Shown here: in pieces, positions 52,835-61,173 of the stretch
Layout: every line of letters begins with the position of its first letter
Numbering within the stretch: position 1 is the first letter of the stretch
From: Sphingobium_A sp965228065
Lineage (GTDB): Bacteria; Pseudomonadota; Alphaproteobacteria; Sphingomonadales; Sphingomonadaceae
Assembly (NCBI GenBank): GCA_965228065.1
Contig: OZ245788.1
Coordinates: 3,968,001 to 4,032,000 of the forward strand
Reading direction: 5' to 3'
DNA: 64,000 nucleotides
Translations under genes and position numbers: made by a program
Notes under the pieces: generated by a model
The model's input: only the letters and a program-made list of their open reading frames with translations
Databases searched by the model: none
Told to the model about the DNA's origin: nothing

Positions 52835-53263
52835 TCATGCTCCCGGCAGTCGCTCGATCCGATGCCAGATCTGCGACTTGCAGAAGAAGCCACCGATCAG
52901 GCAGCCCTTGATCCTGAGCGTGTCGGGGTTGACCCGGGCGATCGTCGACGAGAAGCGGTGCCCCATATCGGGCACGAACACGGTCCCCTGCCACAGATCG
53001 GTGCCGGACAATGTGTAATTCTCGAGCAGGGCGGTGCCGATCAGCCTGGTGACGCCGCTATCGATCGCGTCCTTTGTCGCCTTGGCGTTCGCCCAGGCGA
53101 CCCATCCGCACAGCTTCGCGCCGCATGGTCCGGTGCGCACCGCGACACTGCCCTTGGGGTTGAGCCACAGCCCGTCGATCGGGGCCTGCACGGCGGCCAG
53201 CGCGGGCATCGGGGCCAGGACGAGGGCGGCGGCCAGAAGGCCGCTCAATCGACGCATGTTCAT
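52835..53263 (-). CDS. DUF2147 family periplasmic protein
   Basis: The protein has 142 residues with AGGAG six bases upstream. It has a signal peptide ending ALA-AV and the DUF2147 beta-barrel pattern: IDGLWLNPKGSVAVR, CGAKLCGWVAW and IKGCLIGGFFCKSQIW, with four cysteines likely to form two disulfides. Its start overlaps the VirJ-like stop (ATGA), and its stop is one base from the mprF start. The fold resembles lipocalins, so lipid binding in the periplasm is a reasonable guess. Confidence 0.85.
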   Translation of the reverse strand: MNMRRLSGLLAAALVLAPMPALAAVQAPIDGLWLNPKGSVAVRTGPCGAKLCGWVAWANAKATKDAIDSGVTRLIGTALLENYTLSGTDLWQGTVFVPDMGHRFSSTIARVNPDTLRIKGCLIGGFFCKSQIWHRIERLPGA

Positions 53264-54036
53264 GATACACTCCTGTTCATGCCATTGTCCTGCACAGGCT
53301 TTGCGCCGTCCGGTGCAGGGGGCGGGCGGCGGCGCAGATCGGTGATCGCCCGCAGCACTTCCTGCTCGACGCGACCGACGTCGCGATTGAGGAGATGTCC
53401 GCCCGGCAGGCCGACGATCCTGGCGTTGGGAAGGTGGAGGAGGGGGCACAGGCTGTCGGTTTCCTCGACTCCGTGCACGCACAGCACGGGGGCCCAGGTC
53501 AGTTGGCTTGCGCTGGGAAGCGCATAGGCGTCGGGCCGGCGAAGGTTGAACAGTTCGGACGGCGATGCGCGGAAATCGAGTGTGTCGCCGGGAACCACCA
53601 GCGCGACCAGCGCGACGCGCGCCCGCATGGCGGCAGGCATGGCGGGAAGCCCGGCCTGAAGCATGTCGGCGCCGAAGGATTGCCCGATCAGGACGATATG
53701 GGTGACGCCCTTGATCGTCAGCGCGTGCCGCATGGCGGAGATGATCAATGCCTGGTTTTCGGCGGGCGAGCGTTCGGTCTTGAAAAAAGTGAGCGAGTTG
53801 ATGCCGACCACGGGAATGCCTGCGGCGGCAAGCCGCGTCGAGATCTTCGGCCCCATCCCGACCTGAAGCCCCATATCGCCCGACAGCAACACTGCGCCGA
53901 GGCCGGCCATGTCCGGGGCGGGGTGTGCCGTTGCCGGGAAATCCTTGAAGATCGGCCCGCCGAAATAGCCGAGATATCCCAGAAATCCGGAAAAACCGGC
54001 CAGGACGAGGGCCAGCGTGAACAGCAGCTTCTTCAT
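53260..54036 (-). CDS. VirJ-like alpha/beta-hydrolase, single domain
   Basis: The protein has 258 residues with an N-terminal signal/anchor (LALVLAGFSGFLGYLGYFGG). It has the VirJ/AcvB domain: LLSGDMGLQVGMG in place of the usual SGDGGW, the nucleophile elbow in IGQSFGADML and the histidine in LPGGHLLN. VirJ of the Agrobacterium Ti plasmid and the related C-terminal half of AcvB act in the periplasm. Both ends overlap neighbours by four bases (ATGA), with AcvB upstream and DUF2147 downstream. It is a second paralogue in the same operon. Confidence 0.85.
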   Translation of the reverse strand: MKKLLFTLALVLAGFSGFLGYLGYFGGPIFKDFPATAHPAPDMAGLGAVLLSGDMGLQVGMGPKISTRLAAAGIPVVGINSLTFFKTERSPAENQALIISAMRHALTIKGVTHIVLIGQSFGADMLQAGLPAMPAAMRARVALVALVVPGDTLDFRASPSELFNLRRPDAYALPSASQLTWAPVLCVHGVEETDSLCPLLHLPNARIVGLPGGHLLNRDVGRVEQEVLRAITDLRRRPPPAPDGAKPVQDNGMNRSVS

Positions 54037-55505
54037 GCGATCAGCCCCTGTGTGGCGATATGTGAGAGAAGTGCGGCATTGCCGTCGAAATGATGACCGC
54101 CGGGAACGACGAACCGGGTGACGAGACCCTTGGCCAGGGCGGCACAGGCGCTTCCCGTTTCGCTCGCACCCTGGACGCATCGTATGTCCATGCCGCGCAG
54201 GCGCGCGATTGCGGGGGCAGTGGGCAGTGCGCCGGCGTTCGTCACGTCCAGCCAGGAATCGAGGTGGAACTGGAATTCCGCAGCGGAGCTGAGTCCGAAC
54301 AGATTGACGCGAGCAATGCCGTTGCGCAGCGCCGGGTCGATATGATCGGCGATATAGGGCAGCGCGTCGGCGCCGAAGCTGTAGCCGATGAGCACGATCC
54401 GCGTACGGTGCCAGCGTGGGGCAAAGGCGCGGACGATCCGGCTGAGATCGGCGCCGGCTTGTGCGGGCGTCTTGGCGTTCCAGAAATAGGAAAGGCTGTC
54501 CACGCCGACGGTCGGAATGCCGGCATGCGCCAGTTGGCCGGCGACTGCCCGGTCGAGCCCGACCCATCCGCCGTCGCCGGAGTAGATCACGGCCATCATG
54601 TCGGTGCGCGGCGCCGCCGCCTCCGTCACGACATTCAGCGGCAGGTCGGTGGGAATGGCATCGGCTTCGACTGCAGCGGGCTCGGCCGCGTCGAGCAGCG
54701 GCTTCACCGCGGCAATGAATTGCGGCATCCAATTGGCCTGCACCGAATAGCCGTGCCCGACCTTTGGAAGCGTGACGAGATCCGCGCCGCGGATCTGGGT
54801 GACGAATGCCCGTGTCGCCCGCGGATCGACCACCTGATCGTCCATCCCCTGGAGGATCGTCCAGGGACTGGAGGTCTGGCGGATCGGCCCGAACAGCCAG
54901 CCCGGCGCGGGCTTGGCGATATGCCGTGCGGTCAGGCCATCGCCCGCGCACCAGGGCTTGAGCCCAGGAATGTCGGGTCCGAAACCGAGTGAGACGACGC
55001 CGCGATAGGCCGCGGCAGGGCCCTGTGCCAGCGCCGCGTAGGACAGCGTCGCGCCCGAGGAATAGCCGACCAGGATCGGCTTTTCATATTGGGCCAGGCC
55101 GAAACGATGCTGAACATCTTGTGCCAGCGCGACCAGCGGGGAACCGATATTGATGCAGCTTGATTGGCTCGCCTCCATCGCCTTCATCAGCCTCGGCGTC
55201 GAAATGCCCGCGACGAGAAGGTCCTGGCCGGCCAGTGCCCTGGCCATATCGACGACGCCCGCATTCCAGCCGCCATCGCCGGACAGGAACAGCGCGACGC
55301 CGCGCGGCCGCCCCTTGGGCGCGTAGATCGCGATATCGCCGATGGCGCCGAACCGGTAATGCCCATCCACCAGCCGCGGCGCGGGCTTCATCTCCGGCAG
55401 ATCGAGGCTGGCCGGCGACGACCAGGTCTCGATACGCGATGCGGCGATGCCTGCGGCTCCGACAACGAGCGCGGCGCTCATCAGAAGAAATCCCGACCTG
55501 TTCAT
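54033..55505 (-). CDS. acvB: AcvB family lysyl-phosphatidylglycerol hydrolase
   Basis: The protein has 490 residues. GAGGG lies four bases before the ATG. A signal peptide is followed by two VirJ-like halves. The N-terminal half has FLSGDGGWNAG and GYSSGATLSY; the C-terminal half has IYSGDGGWVGLD, GYSFGADALPY and VVPGGHHFDGN. In Agrobacterium AcvB hydrolyses lysyl-phosphatidylglycerol and is co-transcribed with lpiA (the mprF homologue). In Rhizobium tropici the same pair (lpiA-atvA) gives acid tolerance. It is the first gene of the operon. Confidence 0.9.
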   Translation of the reverse strand: MNRSGFLLMSAALVVGAAGIAASRIETWSSPASLDLPEMKPAPRLVDGHYRFGAIGDIAIYAPKGRPRGVALFLSGDGGWNAGVVDMARALAGQDLLVAGISTPRLMKAMEASQSSCINIGSPLVALAQDVQHRFGLAQYEKPILVGYSSGATLSYAALAQGPAAAYRGVVSLGFGPDIPGLKPWCAGDGLTARHIAKPAPGWLFGPIRQTSSPWTILQGMDDQVVDPRATRAFVTQIRGADLVTLPKVGHGYSVQANWMPQFIAAVKPLLDAAEPAAVEADAIPTDLPLNVVTEAAAPRTDMMAVIYSGDGGWVGLDRAVAGQLAHAGIPTVGVDSLSYFWNAKTPAQAGADLSRIVRAFAPRWHRTRIVLIGYSFGADALPYIADHIDPALRNGIARVNLFGLSSAAEFQFHLDSWLDVTNAGALPTAPAIARLRGMDIRCVQGASETGSACAALAKGLVTRFVVPGGHHFDGNAALLSHIATQGLIA

Positions 55506-55579
55506 ATCACCCTCGTCCGAATGGACATTCTCTCAGGTGACAATGGTCGTCGGCGCATTTCGCACGGGTGACCCGGACA

Positions 55580-55657
55580 TTAAGCTTCGGTCATATTTCC
55601 GGTGTGCGGCCAGGCACGGCGGCGGATCCATCTGGCCGGATCATGACCAAAGCTTAA
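55580..55657. promoter_or_regulatory. Inverted 15-bp arms in the acvB / PDZ divergent region
   Basis: TTAAGCTTCGGTCAT at 55580-55594 is matched by ATGACCAAAGCTTAA at 55643-55657, an inverted copy with 14 of 15 identities, separated by 48 bases. The pair lies between acvB (start 55505) and the PDZ/response-regulator operon (leader start 55709), where promoter and operator elements are expected. Confidence 0.5.
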
Positions 55658-55708
55658 CATGACTTCCGCCGGCCGGTTACCCATGTTCAGCGCCGAAAGG
55701 AGCTGATC

Positions 55709-55756
55709 GTGATATCCATTCCGCCATTGGCCCTTGTCGGCCAGTTCGCCCGATGA
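55709..55756 (+). CDS. 15-codon leader ORF overlapping the PDZ gene start
   Basis: A GTG with a perfect AAGGAG ribosome site six bases upstream opens a frame reading V-I-S-I-P-P-L-A-L-V-G-Q-F-A-R. Its TGA stop overlaps the ATG of the PDZ gene (ATGA). The PDZ start itself has no ribosome site, so translation of the PDZ protein probably depends on termination of this leader. Confidence 0.5.
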   Translation: MISIPPLALVGQFAR

Positions 55757-56175
55757 TCCGGCAGATCCGGGACTCGCCGGCATTTTCCACGGTCGCATTG
55801 ATCGTCGCGGCGTTCCTTCTTACCACCGCGGGCATATTGATCGTGCGCTATCCCATCGGCCCGCTGTTCGGTGGAAGGTCGAGCCCGACGGATGCCGGTC
55901 CGCTGCTTCCCGGGCTCACCGTCGACAATGCTCCGCCGCCGGCGATCGGCCTGGTCGTGACCAGCCTGAGATCGGGTGGCGAGGCCGAACATGCCGGATT
56001 GCAGGTCGGCGATGCCGTGATCGCGGTGGATGGCCGGGCGATCAAGTCGCTCGGCCAGATTTCGCCCTATCTGCGTCGCGATCGCAGCCCGCGAATCGAT
56101 CTTGCCATCGCGCATGGCGACATGCTGCGTCATGTCGTGTTGACGCGCAGCCAGGACGGATCTCATGGGGCATAA
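55753..56175 (+). CDS. Membrane-anchored PDZ-domain protein
   Basis: The protein has 140 residues. There is one membrane helix (residues 13-34), then a Pro/Ser-rich linker and a single PDZ domain (VVTSLRSGGEAEHAGLQVGDAVIAVDG) on the periplasmic side. It has no protease domain. The start lacks its own ribosome site and overlaps a 15-codon leader frame. The last 11 bases overlap the response regulator gene, so it is co-translated with it. It may sense envelope stress or misfolded C-termini and pass this to the regulator's kinase. Confidence 0.82.
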   Translation: MIRQIRDSPAFSTVALIVAAFLLTTAGILIVRYPIGPLFGGRSSPTDAGPLLPGLTVDNAPPPAIGLVVTSLRSGGEAEHAGLQVGDAVIAVDGRAIKSLGQISPYLRRDRSPRIDLAIAHGDMLRHVVLTRSQDGSHGA

Positions 56176-56854
56176 AGTGCTGCTGGTTGAAGATGATGAG
56201 GCGACTGCGGCTTATATCGTCAAGGGCCTGACCGAAGAGGGATATACCGTCGATCGCGTGCCGGACGGCCGCGACGGGTTTTTCCAGGTCAGCGACGGAA
56301 GCTATGCGGCAGTCATCCTCGATCGTATGCTGCCCGGCATGGATGGCATGGCGGTGCTCGGCGCGATGCGTGCGGCGAGCATCGAGACTCCGGTCATCTT
56401 CCTGTCGGCGCTTGGAACCCCCGAAGATCGCGTCGCCGGGTTGAACGCCGGGGCCGAAGATTATCTTATCAAGCCGTTCGCCTTTGCCGAATTGCTCGCA
56501 CGCGTGCGGCTACTGATCCGGCGTGGCGATGGCGGCGGCTCGGCCGTCCAGACCAGGCTGACATGCGACGATCTGGAAATGGATCTGTTGTCGCGCAAGG
56601 TGTGGCGTGGGGGGACGATCGTCGAGCTTCAGCCCCGCGAATTCCGGTTGCTGGAATATCTGCTCCGCCATGTCGACCAGGTGGTGACCCGCACGATGCT
56701 GCTCGAAGGGGTCTGGGATTATCATTTCGATCCCGGCACCAACGTGATCGACGTGCATGTCAGCCGGCTGCGGCGCAAGCTGGACGATGGCGCGGCCAGG
56801 CCGCTGCTGCACACGATCCGCGGGGCGGGATATCGGCTGGGGTCGGCGGCCTGA
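56165..56854 (+). CDS. OmpR/PhoB family response regulator
   Basis: The protein has 229 residues. The receiver domain has the acidic pair in VLLVEDDEATAAY, phospho-acceptor Asp53 in ILDRMLPGMDG, Ser81 and Lys103 in YLIKPF. The winged helix of the OmpR class follows (LQPREFRLLEYLLRHVDQVV, then VDVHVSRLRRKLD). It is a cytoplasmic two-component transcription factor. No histidine kinase gene follows; the next gene is on the other strand. It may control the divergent acvB operon through the inverted arms. Confidence 0.92.
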   Translation: MGHKVLLVEDDEATAAYIVKGLTEEGYTVDRVPDGRDGFFQVSDGSYAAVILDRMLPGMDGMAVLGAMRAASIETPVIFLSALGTPEDRVAGLNAGAEDYLIKPFAFAELLARVRLLIRRGDGGGSAVQTRLTCDDLEMDLLSRKVWRGGTIVELQPREFRLLEYLLRHVDQVVTRTMLLEGVWDYHFDPGTNVIDVHVSRLRRKLDDGAARPLLHTIRGAGYRLGSAA

Positions 56855-56862
56855 TCGACGGG

Positions 56863-57270
56863 TCAGCGCGGCCGCTTCGACGATGGTCTGGCATAGGGAA
56901 CGAACTTACCGAGACCGACCGTGCCGTTCGGCATGCGCGAACCGCTGTCCAGAAGGCGGACGATATCGATGCTGCACAGCTGTGACGAGCGCGTATCGGT
57001 GACCAATATGTCGTCGCGATCAAGCGATGACGCGCCCGAGGTCGGGCGATTGACGTAAAGGGTCCGGCCGGTGTCGTAGAGGATCGCCGTCCTGTCGATG
57101 ATCCGGCTCGATCGGATATCGCTCAGCCTGATGCAGTCGACGGGCGTGCCGGCCGTGCGCCCCGCGATCGCGCGGGCCAGTTCGGCTTCCGGGTCGCGGG
57201 GGGCGCCGGCCTGTGCGGCGCCGGCGACGGCGATCAATGCGCCGGCGATGATAAGCTGGGGAAAGCGCAT
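56863..57270 (-). CDS. Small secreted protein of unknown function
   Basis: The protein has 135 residues with a signal peptide ending AQA-G. Two cysteines (VDCIRLSDIRSS and SSQLCSIDI) probably form a disulfide, and the region around ILYDTGRTLYVNRP has alternating hydrophobic residues. The pattern is like DUF6491-type sphingomonad proteins, but that assignment is tentative. The gene converges on the response regulator with an eight-base gap. The 256 bases upstream of it, to the ion channel stop, hold nothing that I can identify. Confidence 0.65.
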   Translation of the reverse strand: MRFPQLIIAGALIAVAGAAQAGAPRDPEAELARAIAGRTAGTPVDCIRLSDIRSSRIIDRTAILYDTGRTLYVNRPTSGASSLDRDDILVTDTRSSQLCSIDIVRLLDSGSRMPNGTVGLGKFVPYARPSSKRPR

Positions 57271-57526
57271 GGCATGGATCCTTATCGCTTGGGGTGGATC
57301 CGTTCCGGCAGACCGCACCTGTTTCAGGGATTTCCGATCGATGGAGCTCCGTTAACGTCCATCCCGGGCGTTCCGTCAACCCGGCCAGTCTGGTGCGGCG
57401 CCCGCCCGAGGGTTAGGGGCGGACGCCGCAAGCTGTGTCGGGCTCGGAAAAGGGGAAAACCGGCCCGACATCCACAGGTGTAGCGATCATGCCCCATCCG
57501 TGGCGTGGCCGGTTCATGAAGGATGT

Positions 57527-57961
57527 TTAATCCCGGTCCCGATCCTGCAACCGGTTGGCGAAGGCGAACAGATAGGCGCCGGACCAGGCGAGCAGCAGGA
57601 TGCCGTTGATCGATCCGATGCTGGCGATCAATCGCAGCGCGCCGTGCGGGATGACGTCGCCGGCGCCGAGAGAGGAATAGGTTTCGGCGGCAAAATAGAA
57701 CATGCCGGGGATGCCCGGCTGCTGGCCCGCGAAAGATCCGATATCGAGCGGACCGTCGGCCAGGATATAGATGCCGGTATAGGCCGCGATCTCGATGATA
57801 TGCGCGAAGATGACCGCGGTCAGGACCGTTGGAACCGCGACATGCGGGTGATGGGGCAGGCGGGAATAGCGGCCGATCACTGCCAATGCCTCGAAATGGA
57901 AGATGGTGGTGCCGACGATCGCGGCAAGGCTCAGGGCAATGGCGGTGATCGCATCGTACAT
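57527..57961 (-). CDS. Two-helix ion channel family protein
   Basis: The protein has 144 residues from the ATG at 57961. A pore-type layout is seen: hydrophobic helices at residues 3-30 and 45-68, then a pore loop FYFAAETYSSLGAGD and a final helix. The loop has the position and shape of a potassium-channel filter (TxTTVGYGD) but reads SSLGAGD, so ion selectivity is doubtful. It is a membrane protein with no attached regulatory domain. It is divergent from the second TauE gene. Confidence 0.75.
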   Translation of the reverse strand: MYDAITAIALSLAAIVGTTIFHFEALAVIGRYSRLPHHPHVAVPTVLTAVIFAHIIEIAAYTGIYILADGPLDIGSFAGQQPGIPGMFYFAAETYSSLGAGDVIPHGALRLIASIGSINGILLLAWSGAYLFAFANRLQDRDRD

Positions 57962-58155
57962 GGGGACTCGCTGCCGCGCTGATACTGGCTCGGCTGCGGG
58001 TGATGGACCGCCGTCGATGACGTTGCGCTGCATGGCCGATGACAAATTCTTCATGGCCGTGTCGATTGTCGGTACGCTCGAAGAAAAACTTCCTCGCATA
58101 TCGGAGCGTTCCGTCGCTACTGGGGCACACATGCCCAGCTGAAGGGGCGACGCGC

Positions 58156-58935
58156 GTGCTCGATTTCAATCCGCTCTATTCGGTCGCGGGCCTCGCGGTC
58201 GGCATTTTGGTTGGCCTGACGGGTGTTGGCGGGGGATCGCTGATGACCCCGTTGCTCGTGCTGGCGTTCGGCTTCCATCCGGCGACCGCGGTCGGTACCG
58301 ACCTTCTCTATGCGTCGGCCACCAAGACGATCGGCACCGCGGTGCACGGTTTCCATGGCACCGTCGACTGGCGAGTCGTGCGTCGTCTGGCGACGGGCAG
58401 TGTTCCGGCCACGATCCTGACCTTGCTGGCGCTGGCCTATGTCGGGCCCCGGCTGGAAAATGTCGGGCATCTGCTGACGTTCGTTCTCGGTTTCGCGCTT
58501 GTCCTCACCGCTATCGCGATCCTGTTCCGCCGTCAGATCCTGGATTATTTCGCGCCCGCGATCGACCGCATGAACGAAAGCCGCGTCCATCGGCTGACGA
58601 TCGTGCTTGGTGCGGTGCTTGGTTGCCTGGTGTCGCTGACGTCGGTCGGGGCGGGCGCGATCGGCATGACCGCGCTGATCGTGCTCTATCCCCGATTGCC
58701 GGTGAACCGGCTGGTCGGATCGGACATCGCCCATGCCGTGCCGCTGACGCTGATCGCCGGTGTCGGTCACTGGGCGATGGGATCGGTCGATTTCTCGCTG
58801 CTGCTGTCGCTGCTCGCCGGGTCAGTCCCCGGGATCGTCATCGGCAGTCTGATCTCGACCCGCGTGTCCGATCGTGTGCTGCAGCCGATCCTGGCGGTGA
58901 CGCTCGCCATCGTTGGAGCGAAGCTGCTGTTCTGA
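58156..58935 (+). CDS. TauE/SafE family anion exporter, second copy
   Basis: The protein has 259 residues from the GTG at 58156, with GAAGGGG eight bases upstream. Seven to eight helices carry the two-fold family motif GILVGLTGVGGGSLMTPLLV and, in the second half, GCLVSLTSVGAGAIGMTALI. It is a putative exporter of sulfite or an organosulfur anion. It differs clearly from the copy at 34103 and is not a recent duplicate. Confidence 0.87.
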   Translation: MLDFNPLYSVAGLAVGILVGLTGVGGGSLMTPLLVLAFGFHPATAVGTDLLYASATKTIGTAVHGFHGTVDWRVVRRLATGSVPATILTLLALAYVGPRLENVGHLLTFVLGFALVLTAIAILFRRQILDYFAPAIDRMNESRVHRLTIVLGAVLGCLVSLTSVGAGAIGMTALIVLYPRLPVNRLVGSDIAHAVPLTLIAGVGHWAMGSVDFSLLLSLLAGSVPGIVIGSLISTRVSDRVLQPILAVTLAIVGAKLLF

Positions 58936-59072
58936 GGCGATTGCTTGGGGCGTTGGCCAGATGACGGGCTGACTTTGGTGGAAAATGCTGTGGCGGCTTT
59001 CTCGCACTATTGTGAATATAGAACATTCGCTGTTGGGGGCGACATTCCCTGGCGCTGATGAAGAGGGAAGCT

Positions 59073-60275
59073 CTAGCGCGCAGGGCGGATTGCCATAGTA
59101 TCCCAATCCGCTATCGCATCGTACATACCATTTGACGGCCTACCGAAGCTATCTGCCGGAGCGGTAAAGCGTCCTCGTTTAAGCGCGATGCGGCATGCCG
59201 CCGCATCCCAGGCATCGTTCCAGCTCGGTTGCATCACTGTACATCCGGTGGGAACGCCTTCGCCATCGAGCTTGATCTGAATGGGAATGGCCCGGAGTGC
59301 AGGCGGTTTTCCATCAGGGCGCTCTCCAGCGAGGAGTATCACATCTTTTGGCATGTGGGGCACTGTTGCCAATGCCGGAGCGGTCATGGCGGCTTTGCCC
59401 CGATTCCATTCGACAATCACCGGGAAATCATCGGGGCCGCTATAGAGGAGGTGTCCGTCTGAGATATAGCTACTGGCGACCAAGGCCTTGCAGGTCGCCG
59501 CGTCGAGCCGGGCGTCCTTACTGGGCATGACGACATTGCAAGAGGCGATCGTTCCGATTCCCTCCTTTGCGACCAGCTTCAGCGTGATGCCGACCTTGGC
59601 CACTTTCGGAAGCTTCTCTAGACTTGAGAGTGCTTCGAGCCAGTTTGGCTCCAAAATCACGAAGCTGTTATACCAGCTATTGGAACGGTCCGCCCAGACC
59701 CCCCTTTCTTTCAGAACATGACCAGACGGTTGGGAGGGAGCAGGGGGAGGGGGCGGCGCAAAAACGGGTTCCGATCGTGAGAAGTTCAAGGATATTTGTG
59801 CACGACTTACGATTGGTTCGCCATCGGCGTTGATGGCGGGCCGGAAATGGATTTGCTGTTGCAGTAGCTCGCAAAGCGGAAGCGATATGGGCTGATCCGA
59901 ACGCTGCTCGCGAAAGTTGCCGCGCCGGATGCTTGCCGCGATGACTTGGCAATTCGCCTGGCTGCCGTCAGCTCCGACAACCACCTGCACGGAGCCTTTA
60001 GCATCAAACTCGCCACGCTCTGCAGCTAACATCTCTGGCATCTTAATAACGGCTACCATCGAATGTTCGACTGCCTCGACCAAGGCGGGCGCGCGCACCT
60101 GGGGGCTTTTCCCGATCACGGCGGGTTCTGCCGACATTACATAAGCGATGTGCCGTTCCCGAATGGCCCTGTCGCTGACCTGAGCTTTGACGCCGCCGGA
60201 AATAATCAGAGTTGCGCTAGCAAGTGATATTGCTGCCGATCGCACCGGAGAAGCTTCAACACGGAGTTTCAACAT
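59073..60275 (-). CDS. Secreted protein with TonB-C-like repeats
   Basis: The protein has 400 residues. The start at 60275 has GGAG five bases upstream and gives a signal peptide ending VKA-Q. Three segments resemble the TonB C-terminal fold: VQVVVGADGSQANCQV, TLKLVAKEGIGTIASCNVVMPS and IQIKLDGEGVPTGCTVMQPS. Each is followed by (A)AC-type and R(G)xF residues. A PPPPPAPSQPSG linker separates the first from the rest. TonB-C repeats usually pair with outer-membrane receptors; here the protein has no energy-coupling membrane helix, so a periplasmic binding role is likelier. Confidence 0.7.
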   Translation of the reverse strand: MLKLRVEASPVRSAAISLASATLIISGGVKAQVSDRAIRERHIAYVMSAEPAVIGKSPQVRAPALVEAVEHSMVAVIKMPEMLAAERGEFDAKGSVQVVVGADGSQANCQVIAASIRRGNFREQRSDQPISLPLCELLQQQIHFRPAINADGEPIVSRAQISLNFSRSEPVFAPPPPPAPSQPSGHVLKERGVWADRSNSWYNSFVILEPNWLEALSSLEKLPKVAKVGITLKLVAKEGIGTIASCNVVMPSKDARLDAATCKALVASSYISDGHLLYSGPDDFPVIVEWNRGKAAMTAPALATVPHMPKDVILLAGERPDGKPPALRAIPIQIKLDGEGVPTGCTVMQPSWNDAWDAAACRIALKRGRFTAPADSFGRPSNGMYDAIADWDTMAIRPAR

Positions 60276-60399
60276 TGCCTCTCCACCACGCATATTGCTG
60301 CACAGAAGGATATGAAGAAGGTTCACCGACCGCAACGCAGAGATTGCGGTACCACGCAGAAGCGGCGGTTGCGCGAATAGGGCGATCGATCAGTTCGGT

Positions 60400-61047
60400 T
60401 CAGCCGAGAGCGCGAACGGCGAACGCTGTTGCAGCGGCGAGCCCATCCTGATCGACACTGTGTCCCACGCCGGGAGATGCGTATGTCTCGACCGGGACGC
60501 CGGCCGACGTCAGTGCCGTCGACGCCAGGTCCATCGAGCCGAACGGCACGACGTCGTCGTCGGTGCCGTGGATCAGCAGCACTGGCGGGCGGCTCCTGAT
60601 TTCCGCCTGCAATTGCTCAGGGGCGACAAGCATGCCTGAGATTCCGACTATCCCCGCGACAGGCTCCGGGCGTCTCAGCCCGACGTGCAGCGCCATCATC
60701 GTGCCCTGGCTGAAGCCGATAAGAAGCAGCCGTTCGCTCGGCAGGCCTGCTTGTTCGAGCTCATGCGTGATGAAGGCGTCGAGAACGGGCGCGGCTGCGG
60801 AGGCGCCGGCGGCACGCTCGGCCATCGAGAAGGTCTCGATCGGCCACCATTGGTGAGCGGAAGCCATGCGGGGGATCTGCGACGGTGCGTCGGGCGCTAC
60901 GAATGCGGCGTGCGGAAGCGCCGGCTGGATCAGGCGGCCCAGCGCAATCAGATCGTCTCCGTTCGAGCCATAGCCATGGATCAGGATGACGAGAGCGTTC
61001 GGCTTCGAGCCGGACAATGGGGCAAGCCGGGGACCATTGAGCGACAC
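60400..61047 (-). CDS. Phospholipase/carboxylesterase family hydrolase
   Basis: The protein has 215 residues. The alpha/beta-hydrolase catalytic triad is visible: nucleophile Ser in LIGFSQGTMMAL, Asp in IHGTDDDVVP and His in PGVGHSVD, with LVILIHGYGSNGDDL as the oxyanion region. It is the compact cytoplasmic type (acyl-protein thioesterase/carboxylesterase), without a signal peptide. It probably cleaves short acyl esters. Confidence 0.88.
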   Translation of the reverse strand: MSLNGPRLAPLSGSKPNALVILIHGYGSNGDDLIALGRLIQPALPHAAFVAPDAPSQIPRMASAHQWWPIETFSMAERAAGASAAAPVLDAFITHELEQAGLPSERLLLIGFSQGTMMALHVGLRRPEPVAGIVGISGMLVAPEQLQAEIRSRPPVLLIHGTDDDVVPFGSMDLASTALTSAGVPVETYASPGVGHSVDQDGLAAATAFAVRALG

Positions 61048-61173
61048 GGGAATCCTTTCAATGGTGCCGCCGCCGGGGCCGCCGCCACGCCGTGACGAGC
61101 AACCCCCGCGGCTGCCAAAACTCGCTATTCCTATGGCTGGCGAGGACCCTGCGGGACCGCTGCCAACGCGGCT

